In this document: piece by piece, positions 6,804-14,524 of the stretch
Layout: each line of letters opens with the position of its first letter
Position numbering within the stretch: position 1 is the stretch's first letter
Assembly (NCBI GenBank): GCA_023420795.1
Contig: JAEZVM010000077.1
Span: 1 to 19,423, forward strand
From: Pseudomonadota bacterium
GTDB lineage: Bacteria > Pseudomonadota > Gammaproteobacteria > Burkholderiales > Burkholderiaceae_D
Reading direction: 5' to 3'
DNA length: 19,423 nucleotides
The notes under the pieces: model-generated
The model's input: the letters and a program-made list of their open reading frames with translations, nothing else
Database searches by the model: none
What the model was told of the DNA's origin: nothing
Made by a program: the position numbers and the translations under genes

Positions 6804-8618
6804 ATGTTCAGCAGAAAACTGCCGGCCGCAGCCTTGTTCGGCGCAGGCCTGATCGCGAGCAGCACAGCCGGCGACGTGACGCAGGCAAACCGCAACATTG
6901 ACCCGGCAACATTGATCGGCATTGCCGGCCCGGTGTGCCTGACACCCGCCGGCAACGCTGCGGACAACAGGCTGTTCTACAAGCTCGCGGCAGCCTCGAA
7001 CACCGAACTGAAACCCTACGGCCAGCTGCCGCAGGCGGAAAAGCCGGCGGCAAAGTCGGATGATCCTCCGCTCGAATCCAACCTTGGCACGCTGTCGTAC
7101 AAGATCTCTACAAGCAAGCCGCTGGCGCAGAAGTATTTCGACCAGGGTCTGCGCCTGACCTACGGCTTCAACCATGCCGAAGCCGCGCGCGCATTCCGCA
7201 TGGCGCAGAAGCTCGATCCCTCATGCGCGATGTGCTACTGGGGCGAGGCGCTGGTACTCGGTCCCAACATCAACATGCCGATGGATCCGGAAGCGGTCGC
7301 ACCGGCGGTCGCGGCCAGCCGCAAGGCTGTGTCGCTGAAGGAACGGGCCAGCTCGCGCGAGCAGGCGCTGATCGACGCGCTGGCCGCGCGCTATTCGCCC
7401 GAGCCGAATGCAGAGCGGGCGAAACTAGATGCCGCCTACGCGGATGCGATGCAGAAGGTCGCGGCGCGCTTTCCGAACGATCAGGACATCGCAGTGATGT
7501 ATGCCGAATCGCTGATGGACCTGTCGCCGTGGGACTACTGGGAAGCCGGCGGCGCGCGGCCGAAGGGACGCACCGCCGAGCTCGTCGCGACGCTGGAGCG
7601 GGTGCTGAAGGCAAATCCCGAGCATCCGGGCGCGATCCACTATTACATCCACACCGTCGAAGCATCCACCGATCCGAAGCGCGCCGAGCCGTATGCGGAA
7701 CGCCTCGGCAAATTGATACCGGGTGCGGGCCATCTGGTGCACATGCCCGCCCACATCTATTACCGCGTCGGCCGCTACAAGGATTCGCTCGCGACCAACA
7801 AGCAGGCGGTCGCCGTCGATGAAACCTACATCGCCGACCGGCAGCCGACCGGCGTCTATCCGCTCGCCTACTATCCGCACAATGTCCACTTCGTGCTGGT
7901 GTCGGCGCAGATGGCCGGCGACGGCAAGACGGCGGTCGAAGCAGCCGACAAGCTCGCCGGCCTCGTCACCGACGACACCGCCCGCGCCTTCGCGATCGCT
8001 CAGCCGGTAAAGGCCGCGCCCTACTTCGCGCATGCGCAGTTCAGCCGCCCCGAAACCATCCTCGCGATTCAGAAGCCCAGCGGCGACCTGCCGTATGTGG
8101 AAGGGCTATGGCACTACGCGCGCGGAGCAGCCTTTGTTGCTAGGGGCGACATGGAAAGCGCGCGCAAGGAACAGGCCGCGATCGACCGCATCCGGCAGTC
8201 GGGCGATTTTGAAGACCTGACCACCGCCGGCATTCCCGCCAATGAAGTGCTGCAGATCGCCAGCCATGTGATCCACGCACGCATCGCGCAGGCCGGTGGC
8301 GACTTCAACGCGGCCGCCGCAAGCTTCGAGAAAGCCGCCGCACTCGAAGACAAGCTCGCGTACATGGAACCGCCGTACTGGTATTACCCAGTGCAGCAAT
8401 CGCTGGGCGCGGTACTGCTGCAGAAAGGTGATCTGAACGGTGCAGAGCAGGCATTCCGCACCAGCCTGGTGCGCACGCCGAACAACGGCTGGTCGCTGTA
8501 CGGGCTGTCGCAGGTGTACAAGAAGCGCGGCGATGTGCAGCGGGCTGCCGCTGCGGAGGAACTGCTGAATAAGGCGTGGGCCGGGGATCGCGGGCAGCTG
8601 GAGCTGGCGCGGCTATAG
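6804..8618 (+). CDS. Exported tetratricopeptide-repeat protein with Cys/His motifs
   Basis: The 604-residue protein begins MFSRKLPAAALFGAGLIASS, a basic-hydrophobic signal peptide with likely cleavage near residue 23, so it should be periplasmic. ATG 6804 is preferred to ATG 6798 because the AAGGAG at 6792-6797 touches 6798 but sits 6 bases from 6804. TPR-like helical pairs run through the protein (about 106-155, 260-340, 430-470 and 505-595). Notable motifs are CAMCYW (Cys141, Cys144), HYYIH (279-283) and GHLVHMPAHIYYRVGRY (His310, 313 and 317), which look like a conserved metal- or cofactor-binding core. I recognise similar long TPR proteins in many bacteria but know of no assigned function. 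It stands alone, convergent with the diguanylate cyclase gene. Confidence 0.85.
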   Translation: MFSRKLPAAALFGAGLIASSTAGDVTQANRNIDPATLIGIAGPVCLTPAGNAADNRLFYKLAAASNTELKPYGQLPQAEKPAAKSDDPPLESNLGTLSYKISTSKPLAQKYFDQGLRLTYGFNHAEAARAFRMAQKLDPSCAMCYWGEALVLGPNINMPMDPEAVAPAVAASRKAVSLKERASSREQALIDALAARYSPEPNAERAKLDAAYADAMQKVAARFPNDQDIAVMYAESLMDLSPWDYWEAGGARPKGRTAELVATLERVLKANPEHPGAIHYYIHTVEASTDPKRAEPYAERLGKLIPGAGHLVHMPAHIYYRVGRYKDSLATNKQAVAVDETYIADRQPTGVYPLAYYPHNVHFVLVSAQMAGDGKTAVEAADKLAGLVTDDTARAFAIAQPVKAAPYFAHAQFSRPETILAIQKPSGDLPYVEGLWHYARGAAFVARGDMESARKEQAAIDRIRQSGDFEDLTTAGIPANEVLQIASHVIHARIAQAGGDFNAAAASFEKAAALEDKLAYMEPPYWYYPVQQSLGAVLLQKGDLNGAEQAFRTSLVRTPNNGWSLYGLSQVYKKRGDVQRAAAAEELLNKAWAGDRGQLELARL

Positions 8619-8651
8619 ACCAAATAGAGATTTGTTGCGATAAGGTATAAC

Positions 8652-8692
8652 AGCCATCAACGCCCAATTGCTACCCGCAACGCTGATGGCTT
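8652..8692. terminator. Possible bidirectional terminator hairpin
   Basis: AGCCATCAACG (8652-8662) faces CGCTGATGGCT (8681-8691), an 11-bp stem with one mismatch and an 18-bp loop, lying between the convergent TPR and GGDEF genes. No clear T-run follows on the plus strand (TTCTCATC) and only a short T-containing tail on the minus strand, so it is at best a weak or Rho-assisted terminator. Confidence 0.4.
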
Positions 8693-8716
8693 CTCATCGC
8701 TACGCTGCAAGCCGCG

Positions 8717-10615
8717 TTAGGCCGCAATGATCTCGGTGTAGGCTCGAACGCAATTGCGCCCGTTTTCCTTTGCCTGATACATCGCACCGTCAGCGCATTT
8801 CATCAAGGTCGCTTCATCCCTGGCGTCTTTGGGATATGTGGCAATGCCGACACTGCCCGAGATATGCAATGTGTGTCCCTCGACTTCAAAAGATTCGTTC
8901 AGGCCGGCGAGAATATTCTCCGCTACAGTCATCGCATCAACCTCTGCGCTAATGGTCGGCAGCAGTACGACAAACTCATCGCCCCCGATGCGGGCAACCG
9001 TATCCGATTCCCGAAGCACGCCGCGCACACGCGATGCAACAGCGATGAGTAGCAAATCGCCAACACCGTGGCCGTGGGTATCGTTGACCGGCTTGAATTT
9101 ATCGAGATCGAAATAAATCACGGCCAGCTTCGTGTTTTCACGTTTTGCCCTGAGCAGGGCTTGCCGCAGGCGGTCGGCAAACAGCACCCGGTTGGGAAGA
9201 CCGGTCAATGCGTCGTGCTCCGCAATATGTTTTATCAGCTCTTCCCTGGCCTTGCGCTCGCCAATGTCGCTATAGGTGCCCACCATGCGCAATGGCTGCC
9301 CATTCCTGGCCCGCTTGACCACCATGCCTCGGGCATACACCCATTTGCACGAGCCGTTGCTCTCCAGCGTACGATGTTCGATCTCATAAGCGGAGGTCTT
9401 GCCATCGATATGCGAACTCAGGGCTGCGCGCACTTCTGCCCCGTCTTCCGGATGAACCATTGCATCGAGCCCTTCCAGCGTACCGGGAATGGATTGATCG
9501 CCGACTCCAAGGATTTCTCTTGCGCGCCTTGAAAGCCGCAAGGTATGTTGAGGAGAATCCCAGTCCCACACGCCGTCGCCCGAGCCCTCGATCGCCAGTC
9601 TCAGGCGCGCTTCGCTTTCGGCCACGACTTCGGCTTCTCTCACACGTTGCCTCGCTGCTGACAGAAGCAGGTATCCGATCACTGCAAACAGCACCGAAAC
9701 GCCGATGCCTACGACAATATAGGTCTGCTTTTCATTGCGGTAGCGTGCGGAAATGGCTGCTACGGTCTGTCCGACCATCACAACGAGTCCATAGCGTGGC
9801 AAGGTACGCCATCCATACACGCGTTCAATTCCATCGACGTACGATACCCTGCGGTAGAAACCGCTATCCAATGAAGACACTTTCAGGAACTGCTCGCCCG
9901 GCAGGGTCTGCCCCATGCCTTTCCCTTCTTCCTGGCGGGGCGACCGGGCAAGAACGATGCCGCCATCTCTCACCAAGGTAACCACCGCGTCTTCACCAAG
10001 GTGTATCTCTTTATAGAAGCGAGAGAAATAGCCTGGCGCGACTGAAATAACAATGACGCCATCGAATTTCCCCGCCGGGGTGTACACCGGGCGTGTGAAC
10101 TGGATCGACCATTCTTTCGAAACGCGCCCCAGCACCGGTTTGCTGATGAACAGCCTGTCTTCCTGCCGATTCAGATGCACCCGGATGTGTTCGCGGTCGC
10201 TCAGGTCGATGGGCTTGGCCAATGGATCGACGCTCGAAAAAACCACCTTGCCGTTGGCATCCACCATGCTGACATGGAAGGAGATATTGCCTGCGAGGTG
10301 GCGCTGCACAATTCCCACGATGTTGCGGAATGCTGCACGATCACCCACCCAGTTGGCTCTGAGTCCGATGAGCGACAAGTCAATCGTATTGACGGAAGAA
10401 TTCACTTCTTCGGCAAAAGCATGGGCGAGATTGCTGATGTCCAGTTTGCTTTCACGTTCAGCCATGTCGGTAAGGCGCTTTATTTCCACCGCGACCAGTC
10501 CCCATGTAACCGAGAGGGCAATCAGGAGAAACAAGGCAAGTTGCCAGCTCATTCCCAAACGACCGTATGCCCGGTACGCGATGTCGACGTATCGCTGGGG
10601 GGTGGGAATGTTCAT
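8717..10615 (-). CDS. Membrane diguanylate cyclase: dCache sensor, PAS, GGDEF
   Basis: The 632-residue protein starts at ATG 10615 with an AAGGAAGG Shine-Dalgarno. It has a transmembrane helix (about 22-44), a periplasmic double-Cache-like sensor region (about 45-295) and a second helix (about 298-320). A PAS/PAC domain follows (about 333-457, LAIEGSGDGVWDWD to VGTYSDIGERK), then a GGDEF domain (about 463-630). The active-site GGDEF is intact at 544-548, and an inhibitory I-site RESD (535-538) lies five residues before it. Substrate-binding motifs FDLDKFKPVNDTHGHGVGD and DALTGLPNR are also canonical. It should therefore make cyclic-di-GMP from two GTP, sense a periplasmic ligand and be feedback-inhibited. 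It is monocistronic in appearance, behind a long regulatory region with an FNR-like box. Confidence 0.95.
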   Translation of the reverse strand: MNIPTPQRYVDIAYRAYGRLGMSWQLALFLLIALSVTWGLVAVEIKRLTDMAERESKLDISNLAHAFAEEVNSSVNTIDLSLIGLRANWVGDRAAFRNIVGIVQRHLAGNISFHVSMVDANGKVVFSSVDPLAKPIDLSDREHIRVHLNRQEDRLFISKPVLGRVSKEWSIQFTRPVYTPAGKFDGVIVISVAPGYFSRFYKEIHLGEDAVVTLVRDGGIVLARSPRQEEGKGMGQTLPGEQFLKVSSLDSGFYRRVSYVDGIERVYGWRTLPRYGLVVMVGQTVAAISARYRNEKQTYIVVGIGVSVLFAVIGYLLLSAARQRVREAEVVAESEARLRLAIEGSGDGVWDWDSPQHTLRLSRRAREILGVGDQSIPGTLEGLDAMVHPEDGAEVRAALSSHIDGKTSAYEIEHRTLESNGSCKWVYARGMVVKRARNGQPLRMVGTYSDIGERKAREELIKHIAEHDALTGLPNRVLFADRLRQALLRAKRENTKLAVIYFDLDKFKPVNDTHGHGVGDLLLIAVASRVRGVLRESDTVARIGGDEFVVLLPTISAEVDAMTVAENILAGLNESFEVEGHTLHISGSVGIATYPKDARDEATLMKCADGAMYQAKENGRNCVRAYTEIIAA

Positions 10616-10786
10616 GGTCCTTCCTTGCTGTGCCTTGCGCTCTGAATTATTCGAGCGGCTACCTTGTTGTATCGACACATCCAGCCATATCGGTACGGGC
10701 AAGGTGAACGAAAGGACGCACTTGTTGATTCAGAGGGGACTGATCCGAGGAACTACCTGAAATCGACTGTCTGAAGGAGAGAGAGA

Positions 10787-10873
10787 ATGCGTCAGGCGTT
10801 TTTAACGCCAAGCCGGTCCAAATCTATTACGAAAATATTGCTGAAAGTGTACCAAATGCAACATTTTACTTGA
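10787..10873 (+). CDS. Possible 28-residue small ORF
   Basis: ATG 10787 has an AAGGAG Shine-Dalgarno (10774-10779) with an ideal 7-base gap and opens a 28-codon frame ending in TGA at 10871-10873. The peptide begins MRQAFLTPSRSKS, is basic (two Arg and three Lys), and has a short hydrophobic middle (ITKILLKVY). It diverges from the diguanylate cyclase gene, and its stop overlaps the FNR-like box. I recognise no family. A purine-rich stretch can mimic a ribosome site by chance, so this is only a candidate. Confidence 0.25.
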   Translation: MRQAFLTPSRSKSITKILLKVYQMQHFT

Positions 10874-10883
10874 TTTAGATCAG
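10870..10883. promoter_or_regulatory. FNR/ANR-like binding site
   Basis: TTGATTTAGATCAG matches the FNR/ANR consensus TTGAT-N4-ATCAA at nine of ten fixed bases. On the minus strand a TACACT (10851-10846) could be a -10 for the diguanylate cyclase gene; its centre is 28 bp from the box centre, a little short of the usual ~32 bp for a class II activator site. The box is about 255 bp from the start codon. Confidence 0.45.
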
Positions 10884-11006
10884 TTTTCGGGAGGTTAAGT
10901 AGGTTTGGTGGAATAGCGATTTTGGGATGAATTGCAGGAGATTCTCGGTATCACTTGCTATTCCATCGGAACCGTCTCCGTATACGGCCTGCACGGCAAA
11001 CCCAAC

Positions 11007-11387
11007 CTAACCAGCGGAGGCTAACAGGCGTTGCGCCTGCTCAATCGCAGCCTCCACCGCATGATTAGGCGCTGTGGTGATCGCATCGATGATTGGGGGA
11101 AGCGTCTCTCTCAGCCATTTCACTTCTTCCTCCAGTGCATACAGGCGGCCTTCCTGCTTCTGTCTGTCGATGATTGCCGCAACCCGGCTGAGGATTTCCG
11201 CCCCGACCGCTTCGTCGCTCATGATCGCCCACAGCAGGCCCATCATCTGGATTTCGCCGATATGTTCCATGTCGAGCCAGTCGGTATCCAGCGAGATCAG
11301 CGCCACTCTCGCAGGCAGTTCTGTCGTAAGGCGATGCTTGACGTTACCGGGCAACAGGGCGGTGCGGGAGCGCTGTCTTTTTTTCAT
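11007..11387 (-). CDS. Hypothetical small helical protein
   Basis: I do not recognise this protein. From ATG 11387 it is 126 residues; an adjacent ATG at 11390 is possible, but a GAGAG ribosome site is better spaced for 11387. The N-terminus is basic (MKKRQRSRTALLP). The rest is predicted mostly helical and acidic, with a Met/Ile-rich stretch (EHIGEIQMMGLLWAIMSDE) and a C-terminal amphipathic segment. There is no signal peptide or clear membrane span, so it is probably cytoplasmic. It follows the Vgb-like gene by 103 bp on the same strand, so it could be in the same transcript or have its own promoter in that gap. Confidence 0.6.
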   Translation of the reverse strand: MKKRQRSRTALLPGNVKHRLTTELPARVALISLDTDWLDMEHIGEIQMMGLLWAIMSDEAVGAEILSRVAAIIDRQKQEGRLYALEEEVKWLRETLPPIIDAITTAPNHAVEAAIEQAQRLLASAG

Positions 11388-11490
11388 CATTTCTCTCGGG
11401 GCGCAGGAATGGCTTTGCTGACGCGACTTTAGCACGCCCGGAAACGGAAAGAGAGTATCTTCAAGACGGCGCTTGATGAAGACGCAGCAG

Positions 11491-12477
11491 TTACTCCACC
11501 ACGCCCAGCCTGCCGCTGTGGCTGCCCATATACCACAGGCGGCCTTTCGCATCGACGACCATCTTGCGGATGCCTTCGTTCTCGGTCGGCAGCGGGAACA
11601 CGCGGAACTTTTGAGTCTTCGGGTCGAACAGCGTGACGGTATCGGTACTGATCTCATTCGCCCACACCTTGCCTGCGCCATCGACCGTCACCGCATACGG
11701 CTTGCCGGGCAAACCGGCGGGCATGTCGTAGCTCTTCATGATCTGCGCGCTCCTCGCATCGATATGCGTGAGCTTGCCGTCGCCGTAGCGCACCACCCAT
11801 AGCGTGTTGTCGGGTGAAGCAGCGATGCGACGCGGCAGCGAGCCGCTGCCCAGTTCCAGTTCCGTCACCTGCCCGGTGCGTGCATCGATGCGCCCCACAC
11901 GCTGGCCGCTGGCCTGGCAGAACCAGACGTTGCCTTCCTTATCCATCGCCAGCCCATAGGGGCCGTCGCGCGTATCGAACTCCGTCATCTTTCCGCTGGC
12001 GCGCTCGAAGCGAGTGACCTTGTCTGCCGATTGGTTGGTAAACCACAGCGCATCGCGGCCGTCGAAGATGATGGTGTGCGGGCTGCCGCCGGACGGCGTC
12101 TTGTGCGCGACCATCGTGCCGGGCCGGCCGTCTCGGAACGGGATTTCGAGCAGCGTGCCGTTGCCGTGGCCGGTCATCCAGACCGTGCCTTTTTCATCGA
12201 CCACGAGGCCATGCGGGCGAGTGCCTGGCGGCAGCTCCCATTCGTCGAATTTTTTGCTGGCGGGTTCGAAGCGCGCGAGCTTGTTGCCGTTCATGACGGC
12301 GATATAGATGTTGCCGTCCGGCGCAACGGCCGGGTCGCGCGCGAATTTCGGTGTCGGCACCGGCCATTCGGAAACCTTGCCGATTGGCTGCGAGACACCG
12401 GGCGCGACGGTGTAGTTGGAGCCGCCGGCGAATGCCAGCGCGGGTAGCAGCATCAGCAGCGGGAGCGGGCTTCGCAT
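11491..12477 (-). CDS. Exported seven-bladed beta-propeller protein, Vgb (streptogramin lyase)-like
   Basis: The 328-residue protein starts at ATG 12477 with AAAGGAG 7 bases upstream. Residues 1-18 are a signal peptide (MRSPLPLLMLLPALAFAGG). The mature part holds seven repeats of about 42 residues with the pattern P-x-G-hydrophobic, D-x-x-G-x-hydrophobic-W and then I/F. Their tryptophan or tyrosine positions are near Y58, W100, W145, W185, W227, W272 and W315, one per blade. This is the fold of virginiamycin B lyase (Vgb) and NHL-like proteins. I cannot confirm the lyase catalytic residues, and most chromosomal, exported members have no proven activity, so resistance should not be assumed. 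It lies 14 bp after the CAP-domain lipoprotein gene, so the two are co-transcribed. Confidence 0.87.
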   Translation of the reverse strand: MRSPLPLLMLLPALAFAGGSNYTVAPGVSQPIGKVSEWPVPTPKFARDPAVAPDGNIYIAVMNGNKLARFEPASKKFDEWELPPGTRPHGLVVDEKGTVWMTGHGNGTLLEIPFRDGRPGTMVAHKTPSGGSPHTIIFDGRDALWFTNQSADKVTRFERASGKMTEFDTRDGPYGLAMDKEGNVWFCQASGQRVGRIDARTGQVTELELGSGSLPRRIAASPDNTLWVVRYGDGKLTHIDARSAQIMKSYDMPAGLPGKPYAVTVDGAGKVWANEISTDTVTLFDPKTQKFRVFPLPTENEGIRKMVVDAKGRLWYMGSHSGRLGVVE

Positions 12478-12491
12478 GCTTATCTCCTTTG

Positions 12492-13112
12492 CTAGCGAGG
12501 ATGGCCGAGTTCCATCGCCCAATAGTAGCGATATCCCGCATTGTCGTTGCGCACGCAGGACACCGCCACTTCGCTGAAATTGGTACTCATGATGTTGACG
12601 CAATGGCCGGGGCTGTCGAGCCAGGCATTCATCACCTGCTCCACGCTGGTCTGGCCGGCGGCGATGTTTTCGCCGACCGCGGACCAGTTGTAGCCGGCGG
12701 CGCTGATGCGCTGGCTAAAGCTGCGTCCATCCTGGCTCACATGGTCGAAGTAGTTGTTGGTCGCCATGTCGAGCGAATGCGCGGCAGCAGCGTCGAACAG
12801 CAGGCCGTTCCAGGCAAGCGCGGGCGCGGCTGGCATGACCGTACTGCCGCAGCTGCGGCTGCTGGCCCGGGCCTGATTGATCCGCGCCAGCATCTCTTGC
12901 TGAAAATTGCCGAGATTGCAGGTTTTCTCTGCCGGCAGAACAGTAGTCTGTGCAGCCGGCGTTTCCGGTGCAGGTGATGGCGTGGAAGAGGAACCGGCAT
13001 CCGCACCGGGTGCGGAACCAGAATTCCCGTCGTCGCCATCTCCGCCGCCGCAGGCAGCCAGGGCGAGAACGAGCGCCAATGAGGAGGCATGGATAAGTCG
13101 GTTCAATTGCAT
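12492..13112 (-). CDS. CAP-domain (SCP/PR-1-like) lipoprotein
   Basis: As drawn from ATG 13112 the protein has 206 residues, but the AGGAG site abuts that ATG and is ideally spaced for TTG 13106, two codons in, so the real start may be TTG. A lipoprotein signal ends at Cys21 (LALAAC), followed by a Gly/Asp/Ser/Pro linker (22-60), so the protein should be lipid-anchored outside the cytoplasm. Residues 72-203 form a bacterial CAP domain: NQAR, HSLDMA (His112), NYFDHVSQDGRSFSQRI, GENIAAG (Glu148), WLDSPGHCVNIM (His170) and YYWAMELG. These are the usual putative metal-site residues. Extra cysteines (65, 88, 171 and 186) could form disulfides. The function of bacterial CAP proteins is mostly unknown. 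It heads a probable operon with the propeller gene. Confidence 0.9.
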   Translation of the reverse strand: MQLNRLIHASSLALVLALAACGGGDGDDGNSGSAPGADAGSSSTPSPAPETPAAQTTVLPAEKTCNLGNFQQEMLARINQARASSRSCGSTVMPAAPALAWNGLLFDAAAAHSLDMATNNYFDHVSQDGRSFSQRISAAGYNWSAVGENIAAGQTSVEQVMNAWLDSPGHCVNIMSTNFSEVAVSCVRNDNAGYRYYWAMELGHPR

Positions 13113-13253
13113 CTCCTGCAAAACGCAATAGACACCGTGCGGGGAAGGCCATTCCCGCAACAATCGCAGAAAACTGCTTTATTCCCGGCGCGAACTGGCT
13201 GCATAATTGACGATGGGCAACTTTCTGCAGGTTTCGCCTTACTCATAACTATC

Positions 13254-14465
13254 ATGAAGACAGATCACCCGGTATCCATTGCGGATTTGCATTTCCTGAT
13301 TGCGGAAGATGATGAATTCCAGCGGCACTGGCTGGCGACCATGCTTGCCGAACTGGGCGCGCGTCATATCGTGGAGGCGGAAAACGGCCAGGTTGCGCTG
13401 CAGATCCTGCAGGAGAAAAAGCAGCCCATCGACATCAGCTTCGTCGATCTCAACATGCCGGTCATGGATGGCATGGAACTGGTGCGCCATCTGGCCAACG
13501 GCGAGCATTCCACCGCGATCGTGCTGACCAGCGCGCTGGGCTCGGCGCTGCTGCTCTCAGTAGAAACCATGTCGAAGGCATACGGCCTGAACCTGCTCGG
13601 CACTTTCGAGAAACCGGCCACGCCCGACATCCTGCGCAAACTGATTGCGGAGTATGTGCCGCCGCATGTGCGCGCCAATGCGCAGGCCACGCCAACATTC
13701 ACGCTGCAGGACATCCGGGAAGGCCTGCGCACGGCGCAGTTCGAACCCTTCTTCCAGCCGCAAGTGGAACTGGCGACCGGCAAGGTGCGCCTTGCCGAGG
13801 TATTCGTGCGCTGGCGCCATCCGCAATACGGACTGGTATTACCTGCAGCCTTCGTGCCCGTTCTGGAAGCCAGTGGCCATGTCGAAGACCTGATCTGGGC
13901 CGTGCTCGAACCGGCGCTGGCGGCGCTGCGCGGCTGGCACGAGCGCGGGCTGATGCTGTCGATCGCAATCAACCTGTCGGTCACCTCGCTGGCCGAGCCC
14001 GGCCTGTCGGGCAAGCTGCTCGCGCATGTAGCGCGGCATCGGGTGGATCCGCAATACGTCACTTTCGAGATCACCGAACTGATGGCGATGACCGATGTGC
14101 CGGTCTGCCTGGAAAACCTGGCGCGCCTGCGCATGAAGGGTTTCGGATTGTCGATCGATGACTACGGCACCGCGCATTCCACGCTGCAGCAGTTGCTGCG
14201 CATTCCCTTTCTCGACCTCAAGATCGATCGCTCATTCGTCGCCGGCGCATCGCAGAACGAGCAGACGCGCGTCGCGCTCAGCTCCTGCCTGGAACTGGCG
14301 AAGAAGCTCAATCGCAACTCGGTCGCGGTCGGTGTGGAAACCCGCGAAGACTGGGACCTGCTGCGCCGGCTCGGTTGCATCTATGCGCAGGGTTACTACA
14401 TTGCCCGCCCGATGGAAGGCGATGCGGTGCCGGCATGGATCGAGGAGTGGTCGCATTTCTTCTGA
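13254..14465 (+). CDS. Response regulator with REC and degenerate EAL domain
   Basis: The 403-residue protein starts MKTDHPVSIADLHFLIAEDD. Residues 12-132 form an intact receiver domain: acidic pocket Glu18/Asp19/Asp20, phospho-acceptor Asp65 (FVDLNMPVMDG), Thr92 and Lys120 (FEKP). Residues 148-395 form an EAL domain of the RocR layout. The EAL signature reads EVF (182-184), although Glu182, Asn240, Glu275, Asp302/303, Lys323, Glu362 and Gln379 are kept. The Glu of the usual AEGVE motif, the proposed general base (Glu352 in RocR), is Val359 here (AVGVET). It may thus be a weak or inactive phosphodiesterase serving as a phosphorylation-controlled cyclic-di-GMP sensor or binding partner. No histidine kinase gene lies in the window. 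The frame is open upstream to 13089, but ATG 13254 fits the family start; no strong Shine-Dalgarno is visible. Confidence 0.92.
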   Translation: MKTDHPVSIADLHFLIAEDDEFQRHWLATMLAELGARHIVEAENGQVALQILQEKKQPIDISFVDLNMPVMDGMELVRHLANGEHSTAIVLTSALGSALLLSVETMSKAYGLNLLGTFEKPATPDILRKLIAEYVPPHVRANAQATPTFTLQDIREGLRTAQFEPFFQPQVELATGKVRLAEVFVRWRHPQYGLVLPAAFVPVLEASGHVEDLIWAVLEPALAALRGWHERGLMLSIAINLSVTSLAEPGLSGKLLAHVARHRVDPQYVTFEITELMAMTDVPVCLENLARLRMKGFGLSIDDYGTAHSTLQQLLRIPFLDLKIDRSFVAGASQNEQTRVALSSCLELAKKLNRNSVAVGVETREDWDLLRRLGCIYAQGYYIARPMEGDAVPAWIEEWSHFF

Positions 14466-14480
14466 CGCGGCCCAAAGCGC

Positions 14481-14521
14481 GCGTTACACTAGCCGATTCG
14501 ATTCTCCGACTGGTGTAACGC
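14481..14521. promoter_or_regulatory. Inverted repeat GCGTTACAC..GTGTAACGC upstream of the AtaL-like gene
   Basis: GCGTTACACTAG (14481-14492) and CTGGTGTAACGC (14510-14521) are inverted 12-bp arms with one mismatch, which becomes a G-U pair in plus-strand RNA, separated by 17 bp. The right arm ends 3 bp before ATG 14525, where a Shine-Dalgarno would lie; none is seen. It could be an operator for a dimeric regulator or an RNA hairpin that controls translation of the downstream gene. Confidence 0.5.
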
Positions 14522-14524
14522 ATC

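Larger units (their letters stand above)
10616..11006. other. 391-bp intergenic region upstream of the diguanylate cyclase gene
   Basis: No recognisable large gene lies here. Its middle (about 10820-10885) is clearly richer in A/T than the neighbouring genes. It contains a possible 28-codon ORF (10787-10873), an FNR/ANR-like box (10870-10883), a small hairpin GGCGTT-TTT-AACGCC (10795-10809), and a 9-bp inverted repeat TGGAATAGC (10909-10917 against 10957-10965, 39 bp apart) just beyond the end of the upstream minus-strand gene. I see nothing else in it. Confidence 0.6.

Noticed and set aside
10909..10965. 9-bp inverted repeat TGGAATAGC as a terminator for the minus-strand gene ending at 11007
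   Set aside because: The arms are 39 bp apart and no T-run follows, so it is a weak hairpin that could arise by chance.
11491..12477. Streptogramin B (virginiamycin) resistance gene
   Set aside because: Only the propeller fold is evident. The protein is exported and I cannot match the lyase catalytic residues, so a resistance call is not supported.
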